64,000 bases of DNA from Atherinomorus stipes (Eukaryota; Chordata; Actinopteri; Atheriniformes; Atherinidae), in assembly GCA_023101725.1 (NCBI GenBank), contig JALJCO010010139.1:1-64000 (forward strand), given 5' to 3'. Below, piece after piece: positions 63,001-64,000 of the stretch. A program made the position numbers and the translations under genes. Below the pieces are notes generated by a model. The model saw only the letters and a list, made by a program, of their open reading frames with translations, was not told the origin of the DNA and did not search any database. Each line of letters begins with the position of its first letter. The stretch's first letter is position 1.

Positions 63001-63783
63001 TTTTGTGAGTAGTGTAAATGATCCTTTTTATTCCTAATTAGGGCTTTACATGGTCATTTCTAATCATTTGATGCAGAATTACCATTTATTCAGAATTAAA
63101 ACTCTCATGTAATCGCAGTCAGTGATGCCTCTGTGAGCAGAGATAGCCTGACAGACACCTGGTGCTGTTTAACACCCATTTTAACTAGAGGAGAAATGTT
63201 GGGTTTAGTTCATAGGACCCTTTTCACCCTTGTTTTGAGGTTTCTAGCCATCATCAACAACACCCCATACCTGTAGTTTCTGCAGGTTGCTCCTGATCGT
63301 CACGGTGCTGACTTGCAGCATTCGAAGGTAATTCCTCTCAGACTGGACCAGCTCGTCTATAGCCAGCTGCTGTCTCTGAGCAGCCCTCTCCTTAGCTGCT
63401 GCTTCCTCCTCCTCACACTTCTTTTTGGCCTCTTGTGCTTCCTCTGCCAACCTTTCCTCTGATATCGAGCTCTCCTCTGAGAAACTGTCATGCGAGGACA
63501 GTCTTACATATATTGGAGAAGAATTTGTATCTTGATGTTCTGAGTAATCAGCTGATTTCAAAAACAAAGACTCCTCCATCGTTTCCTCCTCTGAGGCGAA
63601 TTTCTCATCTCCGGCTTGATCCTCCTTCTCTGCAGTTGCTGCTCTCTTCTCTTGAAGATTGTCAATCGCTGGATTTTTCTTAGCAACCTTTTCTGCTGCT
63701 CCCAATGAACACAGCGAAGATGACGTTGATTTAGGGAGAGGCAGTGTGAAGGAGGAAGGCTGGGGCCTCCTGGGAACCTCCAT
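32863..63783 (-). CDS. arhgef37: Rho guanine nucleotide exchange factor 37 (DH-BAR-SH3-SH3), 13 coding exons
   Basis: Join of 63271-63783, 59326-59455, 58148-58295, 57864-58063, 57590-57720, 55378-55482, 54254-54367, 53920-54089, 47995-48142, 47771-47899, 46405-46600, 44599-44768 and 32863-33081, all minus strand. Every intron is GT-AG and all phases chain, giving 790 residues plus TAG. Order: acidic N-terminus (1-135), Dbl-homology domain (about 141-335, CR3 motif [14 protein letters not shown] at 278-291), BAR-like helices (about 350-595), SH3-1 (about 613-675), SH3-2 (719-777). The family is known for DH-catalysed GDP/GTP exchange on Rho GTPases combined with membrane-shaping BAR and SH3 partner binding; this is knowledge of the family, not shown here. 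Assigned to ARHGEF37 rather than ARHGEF38 or DNMBP because recalled human ARHGEF37 matches in every exon, e.g. [22 protein letters not shown] and [11 protein letters not shown]. The human protein is about 675 residues; the extra length is mostly N-terminal. Promoter and 5' exon(s) lie outside the window. Confidence 0.95.
33200..34835 (+). mobile_element. L2-type LINE in intron 12, near-intact RT but truncated
   Basis: The plus-strand frame 33429-34394 (321 residues) holds RT blocks [78 protein letters not shown] and the C-terminal [26 protein letters not shown]. Upstream text ([11 protein letters not shown]) is in other frames, and a frameshift near 34335 displaces the last block (KMGGRAFGY...). 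The endonuclease is missing. It lies sense to the plus strand, antisense to arhgef37. Confidence 0.9.
34836..35329. mobile_element. TTAA-family MITE segment, inverted relative to 8446-8937
   Basis: High similarity to the interior of the copy at 8444-9127 over about 490 bp (e.g. TAAATTTAGGTGAAGACTTC; CTAACGTTAGCTGTCAGTTA) in opposite orientation. It keeps one terminus (ATATTCAACCTTTAA) but lacks the other. It abuts L2 3' UTR on the left and an L2-like AAATTGAATTGAATGA tail on the right. Confidence 0.75.
35330..36063. other. Intron 12 DNA, nothing recognised beyond the L2-like tail
   Basis: The L2-like AATTGAATTGAATG tail is at 35331-35344. The remainder shows no exon or repeat ends. Confidence 0.35.
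36064..36766 (+). mobile_element. hAT element retaining a BED zinc-finger fragment
   Basis: Ends TAGGGAGATAT and GCCAAGCCCTA, perfect 8-bp duplication GGAAAAAT at 36056-36063 and 36767-36774. The frame 36251-36505 encodes [20 protein letters not shown] and [12 protein letters not shown]: the WxWF and CxxC half of a BED finger of ZBED-type hAT transposases. The second zinc-ligand pair and the catalytic core are absent. Confidence 0.85.
36767..37474. other. Intron 12 DNA, nothing recognised
   Basis: No repeat ends or exons. Confidence 0.35.
37475..37670. repeat. Foldback hAT-type MITE (GGTCTTTGAGGGC family), diverged
   Basis: The left half reads TATCCTGCAGGTTTTAGATG and ATTAATGGCTCATTAACA; the right half has AATCAAGTGTGTTGCAGCAG and GGCCCTTGAGGAGC as its inverse. 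Related to 19698-19888 and 44365-44565. Edges approximate. Confidence 0.55.
37671..38728. other. Intron 12 DNA with scattered old repeats
   Basis: No defined element. GGGTCGGGTCGGAT and ACCCGACCCAGACCC near 38055 and 38125 form an inverted pair and probably belong to a short MITE. Confidence 0.35.
38729..41070 (+). mobile_element. Tc1-like transposon with its middle replaced by about 1.5 kb of unrelated DNA
   Basis: Ends CACTTACTGGCCCCTTTATT and AATAAAGTGGCCGTGAGTG are inverse and flanked by TA. The left frame (38876-39121) encodes the helix-turn-helix region: [36 protein letters not shown]. The right part from about 40620 encodes the DDE end: [49 protein letters not shown]. The middle of the transposase is missing and about 39090-40620 is not Tc1-like. 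Confidence 0.85.
41071..43675. other. Intron 12 DNA, CA-rich
   Basis: Repeated ACACACA runs between 41600 and 42150, and a GT run at about 42863-42889. No exon seen. Confidence 0.4.
43676..44290 (+). mobile_element. L2-type LINE 3' fragment
   Basis: Reads [39 protein letters not shown] and [11 protein letters not shown], the C-terminal part of an L2 ORF2, with frameshifts, then a 3' tail (AAAAGTGCCATATAAATGAA). Strongly decayed. Confidence 0.75.
44365..44565. repeat. Foldback MITE immediately downstream of exon 12
   Basis: ATCCTTTCTCCAACACACCTGAATCAAATGG (as a motif near 44398) and CCATTAGTTTGATTCAGGTG with GTTGGAGATGGGATGCATCT are inverse arms. It ends about 34 bp from the exon 12 donor. 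It matches the 37475 family. Confidence 0.65.
44599..44768 (-). CDS. arhgef37: arhgef37 coding exon 12, SH3-1 C-terminal part and inter-SH3 linker (residues 662-718)
   Basis: Acceptor TCTGATCAG|GAAGACG, donor TTCCAG|GTAATT; 170 nt. Encodes [20 protein letters not shown] (end of SH3-1), then a Pro/Ser-rich linker ending SQPCFQ. The acceptor and the first 13 nt of the exon are duplicated at 44935-44962 with one change (see findings). Confidence 0.93.
44935..44962 (-). repeat. Duplicate of the exon 12 acceptor (decoy 3' splice site)
   Basis: 28 nt, 27 identical to 44756-44783, including the acceptor AG and the first exon bases. The single change makes GAAGACG into GAAGATG in transcript sense. 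It lies 179 bp upstream of the true acceptor. Confidence 0.9.
44964..45027. repeat. AACCATGG-type minisatellite
   Basis: Six imperfect units of AACCATGRY with short spacers, in both 9- and 12-bp spacing. Confidence 0.8.
45844..46404. other. Remaining intron 11 DNA, nothing recognised
   Basis: No repeat ends visible. Confidence 0.4.
46405..46600 (-). CDS. arhgef37: arhgef37 coding exon 11, SH3-1 N-terminal part (residues 597-661)
   Basis: Acceptor TGTTCTCGTCAG, donor GCAGGAG|GTGAAA (phase 1); 196 nt. Encodes [40 protein letters not shown] and RRWLVDAG, aligned to human GKLYQVTSNISGTGTLDL and RWLVDTGG. The usual ALYDY of an SH3 is replaced by a YQV-type strand, as in the human protein. Confidence 0.94.
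46601..47770. other. Intron 10, nothing recognised
   Basis: 1.2 kb of AT-rich sequence without repeat ends or extra exons. Confidence 0.45.
47771..47899 (-). CDS. arhgef37: arhgef37 coding exon 10 (residues 554-596)
   Basis: Acceptor TCTCCTTGCAG|CTCCCT. Encodes [20 protein letters not shown] and [20 protein letters not shown], the end of the BAR-like region. The donor is GTCCAG|GTCGGC, a non-consensus +3 to +6, but it is the only GT that keeps phase 0 into exon 11. Only 95 bp separate exons 9 and 10, the shortest intron in the gene. Confidence 0.85.
47995..48142 (-). CDS. arhgef37: arhgef37 coding exon 9, BAR-like region (residues 504-553)
   Basis: Acceptor CCTTTTTTTCAG|GACAAT, donor CAACAG|GTACAA; 148 nt, phase 2 in, 0 out. 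Encodes [20 protein letters not shown] then [17 protein letters not shown], aligned to human [20 protein letters not shown] and FVTLQRDLAKQVLQ. The intron to exon 8 is 5.8 kb and holds several retroelements and a hAT. Confidence 0.93.
48190..48730 (-). mobile_element. L1-type LINE 3' fragment in intron 8
   Basis: The minus-strand frame 48501-48701 encodes [20 protein letters not shown] and [12 protein letters not shown], the pattern of the extreme C-terminus of L1-type ORF2 proteins. The 3' end reads CAATAAAGATTTGAATAAAA, a polyadenylation signal, at about 48200-48220. Confidence 0.65.
48990..49080 (-). repeat. Retroposon 3' end (minus orientation)
   Basis: CAATCAATCTTTATTAATAA with a following poly(A)-rich stretch is the reversed 3' end common to teleost LINE/SINE tails. 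Confidence 0.5.
49081..49714. other. Intron 8 DNA, nothing recognised
   Basis: No features beyond AT-rich sequence. Confidence 0.4.
49723..50923. mobile_element. hAT element (TAGGGCTGGACGAT ends)
   Basis: Ends TAGGGCTGGACGATAATTC and ACCATATCGTCCAGCCCTA, with a perfect 8-bp duplication ATACAAAG at 49715-49722 and 50924-50931. ATCGATCGATA motifs recur next to both ends. The interior holds a second insertion-like block bounded by TTTCAGACTTGC (49931) and GCAAGTCTGAAA (50725). Confidence 0.92.
50328..50700 (+). repeat. G-rich low-complexity block
   Basis: About 370 nt made almost only of G runs (up to 12) broken by A. Pro-rich minus-strand and Gly-rich plus-strand frames across it are artefacts. 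It has many GGG tracts able to form G-quadruplexes, and may also be low-quality assembly. Confidence 0.9.
51700..52130 (+). mobile_element. L2-type LINE fragment in intron 8
   Basis: Decayed frames show [31 protein letters not shown] and [13 protein letters not shown], matching the region after the RT domain of L2 ORF2, and then a HWFLV-like LHWLPV remnant. It is interrupted at 52131 by a mariner MITE. Confidence 0.65.
52131..52343. mobile_element. Tc1/mariner MITE (ACTCACAAAAAGTTAGGGA family), copy 1
   Basis: Ends TACACTACTAACAAAAAGTT and CTAACTTTTTGTGATTTGTA are inverse with TA edges. The interior matches 62812-63016 in opposite orientation. Confidence 0.85.
52932..53122. mobile_element. 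hAT MITE (GGGGTGTCCA family), intron 8
   Basis: Starts AATGGTGTCCAAAG, ends CTGGACACCCCTG; flanks CTCTAGTC (52924-52931) and CTGTAGTC (53123-53130) match at 7 of 8. Same family and length as 19698-19888. Confidence 0.82.
53215..53735 (-). mobile_element. LINE (L2/CR1-type) RT fragment
   Basis: Minus-strand frames read [12 protein letters not shown] near 53500 and [20 protein letters not shown] further on, an RT core with stops. It lies within 200 bp of the exon 8 donor, sense with arhgef37. Confidence 0.6.
53920..54089 (-). CDS. arhgef37: arhgef37 coding exon 8, BAR-like region (residues 448-503)
   Basis: Acceptor AATATTCCAG|GAGAAG, donor ACATACAG|GTAGAA (phase 2); 170 nt. Encodes [20 protein letters not shown] and [15 protein letters not shown], a strong match to human [20 protein letters not shown] and [15 protein letters not shown]. 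This is the most diagnostic block for ARHGEF37. Confidence 0.95.
54254..54367 (-). CDS. arhgef37: arhgef37 coding exon 7, BAR-like region (residues 410-447)
   Basis: Acceptor TGTCTGTAG|GGGTTC, donor ACATTT|GTGAGT; 114 nt, phase 0-0. Encodes [20 protein letters not shown] then [15 protein letters not shown]. It is less conserved than its neighbours, but position, acidic EFDFD pattern and phase match human FRPHEYNLDIPEG. Length and frame fit exactly between exons 6 and 8. Confidence 0.85.
54368..55377. other. Intron 6, nothing recognised
   Basis: AT-rich, no repeat ends or additional exon. Confidence 0.4.
55378..55482 (-). CDS. arhgef37: arhgef37 coding exon 6, BAR-like region (residues 375-409)
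   Basis: Acceptor TTCCTTTGCAG|CTGGTTGATG, donor CTGCAG|GTATTT; exactly 105 nt, phase 0 at both ends. Encodes [20 protein letters not shown] then helical [14 protein letters not shown], aligned to human KEFDDLEERFQWV and YLDNLQAFL. Because it is symmetric (0-0), skipping it would keep the frame. Confidence 0.92.
55483..56999. other. Intron 5, upper part, unclassified
   Basis: A GC-richer block at about 55600-56170 has repeat-like text but no ends were found. The long minus-strand frame through exon 6 (55360-55887) is open by chance beyond the acceptor. Confidence 0.35.
57000..57140 (-). repeat. L2-type LINE 3' end
   Basis: AATTCAATTCAACTTTATTT and ATATAGCGCCAATTCATGAC are the reversed 3' terminus of fish L2 elements, tail included. 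Confidence 0.8.
57590..57720 (-). CDS. arhgef37: arhgef37 coding exon 5, DH-BAR linker (residues 331-374)
   Basis: Encodes [20 protein letters not shown] followed by [20 protein letters not shown], aligned to human SKYTKVEQLTLRERLARIN and THTLSKKTTRLSQLLKQEAG. Acceptor TTTGCTTTTAG, donor GCTAAG|GTAGGA, phase 0; 131 nt. A run of 23 C (minus strand) lies only 15 nt upstream of the acceptor. Confidence 0.94.
57736..57758 (+). repeat. G23 homopolymer next to the exon 5 acceptor
   Basis: 23 consecutive G on the plus strand, i.e. C in transcript sense, ending 15 nt before the acceptor. It may serve as part of the pyrimidine tract and is likely length-variable. Confidence 0.9.
57864..58063 (-). CDS. 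arhgef37: arhgef37 coding exon 4, DH core CR3 (residues 264-330)
   Basis: Carries the most conserved RhoGEF block: [20 protein letters not shown], and near its end [13 protein letters not shown]. These match human SFLLVIPLQRITRYPLLLQ and NINEYKMRKEV. Acceptor CATCCTCTAG, donor GAAGTCG|GTAAGG (phase 1); 200 nt. CR3 packs against the GTPase switch regions in known DH structures, so the exchange core appears intact. Confidence 0.95.
58148..58295 (-). CDS. arhgef37: arhgef37 coding exon 3, DH domain (residues 215-263)
   Basis: Acceptor TCTCCTGACAG|GTGATT. Encodes [20 protein letters not shown], then [20 protein letters not shown], corresponding to the human LFLEFQEELEQVYKVYC helix. The donor GCCTCAGC|GTAGGT leaves phase 2 and spans an Ala codon completed by exon 4; length 148 nt. 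Confidence 0.9.
58469..59003. mobile_element. hAT MITE in intron 2
   Basis: Ends TAGGGCTGCTTGATTATGG and TTAATTGCACAGCCCTA; perfect 8-bp duplication AGAAATAT at 58461-58468 and 59004-59011. 535 bp, no coding capacity. Confidence 0.92.
59326..59455 (-). CDS. arhgef37: arhgef37 coding exon 2, DH domain (residues 172-214)
   Basis: Encodes the DH segment with [20 protein letters not shown], matching human GDLDVLFSNIDDIIKVNSRF in position and pattern. The acceptor is GTGAAAG, with a mediocre pyrimidine tract. A CCAG 8 nt further in would break the frame, so it was rejected. The donor is CTTT|GTAAGG, leaving phase 1; length 130 nt. Confidence 0.9.
59539..60031. mobile_element. hAT MITE in intron 1
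   Basis: Ends TAGGGCTGTCAACAAATATT and TTTTGACAGCCCTA. Flanks CTCCCAAC (59531-59538) and CTCCAAAC (60032-60039) match at 7 of 8. 493 bp. Confidence 0.88.
60040..61789. other. Intron 1 DNA, nothing recognised
   Basis: No repeat ends or exon evidence; short random frames only. Confidence 0.4.
61790..62260 (+). mobile_element. Inverted-repeat element with a THAP-like start fragment
   Basis: Arms of about 75 bp or more: CCCTGGATTCCAGAAATGTT with AATGAAAATTTTTCGTGTC on the left, and CACGAAAAATTTTCATTTAA with ATATCTGGAATCCAGGGC on the right. Inside, 62046-62102 reads [18 protein letters not shown] then stop, resembling the N-terminus of a THAP zinc finger (MPxxC...C). Confidence 0.55.
62268..63118. 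repeat. Outer inverted-repeat element interrupted by a mariner MITE
   Basis: Ends GGTTACATGATGTTCTCAAA and CTCTCATGTAATCGC are weakly inverse, and TTCTGAATTAGGG / CCTAATTAGGG motifs mirror inside. (TAA)n at about 62528-62550. Edges approximate. Confidence 0.4.
62812..63016. mobile_element. Tc1/mariner MITE, copy 2
   Basis: Ends TACACTACTCACAAAAAGTT and AACTTTTTGTGAGTAGTGTA are a perfect inverse, with TA at the edges. Opposite in orientation to 52131-52343 and better preserved. Confidence 0.92.
63271..63783 (-). CDS. arhgef37: arhgef37 coding exon 1 (residues 1-171)
   Basis: Starts [11 protein letters not shown]. Residues 1-105 are Ser/Glu-rich and low-complexity. Residues about 108-140 form an Ala/Glu/Lys-rich likely helix ([14 protein letters not shown]). 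The DH domain then begins with [16 protein letters not shown]. Human ARHGEF37 has only about 35 residues before the equivalent DH start, so roughly 100 residues here are additional. The donor is CTACAG|GTATGG, phase 0; length 513 nt. Confidence 0.92.
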
Positions 63784-63794
63784 GATGGAGATCA
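63784..63794 (-). other. arhgef37: 5' UTR part of the first coding exon, after a 3' splice site
   Basis: Read on the minus strand, TTTCTTTGACAG ends at 63795, a good acceptor with a pyrimidine tract. It is followed by 11 nt and then ATCATGG, with A at -3 and G at +4. This fixes 63783 as the start and implies a noncoding exon beyond 64000. The frame stays open upstream to an ATG at 63828, but that ATG lies in the presumed intron and was not chosen. Confidence 0.75.
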
Positions 63795-64000
63795 CTGTCA
63801 AAGAAAAACACCATTTAAATACCTGCACAACTCTTACCGGTCTACAGCTAAAAGAATGCTACCAGACCGTAAAGGGCTGTTGCACCAGCTGACTGGCAGA
63901 AACATGGCTTCAACGACAGAGCTGGAAACAGTGGCAAAGACTTTTTCAGGAAAGTCATTCAAATGACATGTGGTGAAAGCTTTTTGTTCCCAGCTGTGTG
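63795..64000. other. Intron upstream of the first coding exon
   Basis: Non-coding by the gene model. It contains a stretch at 63863-63934 related to 28314-28392. Confidence 0.5.

Overview
This 64 kb window looks like teleost fish genomic DNA. It is AT-rich and intron-bearing, and it is crowded with repeat families typical of ray-finned fish: L2/CR1-type LINEs, Tc1/mariner and hAT elements, TTAA-flanked MITEs, tRNA-derived SINEs and long TA tracts. I see no bacterial, organellar or viral gene organisation.

The only host protein-coding gene I can support is on the minus strand: an ARHGEF37 orthologue (Dbl-homology RhoGEF with a BAR-like region and two SH3 domains). I resolved 13 coding exons between 63783 (ATG) and 32863 (TAG). 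Every junction phase agrees, giving 2373 coding nt, or 790 residues plus stop. An acceptor 11 nt upstream of the ATG shows that at least one 5' noncoding exon and the promoter lie beyond the right edge. Exons 1-5 carry an acidic N-terminal extension and the DH domain, exons 5-10 the BAR-like region, exons 11-12 the first SH3, and exon 13 the second SH3. Exon 13 is separated from exon 12 by an 11.5 kb intron.

Layout: 1-32.8 kb is intergenic DNA 3' of the gene, made of nested transposons and unique-looking AT-rich sequence. The clearest nest is a LINE split by a hAT element that itself carries an L2 LINE (about 0.75-4.4 kb). 33.1-44.6 kb is the giant last intron (L2, a BED-finger hAT remnant, a gutted Tc1 element). 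44.6-63.8 kb holds exons 12 to 1, with hAT elements in introns 1, 2 and 9 whose ends and 8-bp target duplications can be read directly.

The most unusual observation is beside exon 12. A 28-bp copy of that exon's 3' splice site lies 179 bp upstream in the intron, next to a MITE. It differs by one base, which would turn an Arg codon into a stop two codons after the junction: a ready-made poison acceptor. Other points are a 23-nt homopolymer next to the exon 5 acceptor, a G-rich block of several hundred bases inside a hAT element (G4-prone or an assembly artefact), and a THAP-like reading frame inside a terminal-inverted-repeat element.

Nothing here looks like a multigene system. The value lies in the gene model and in a well-preserved record of nested transposition.
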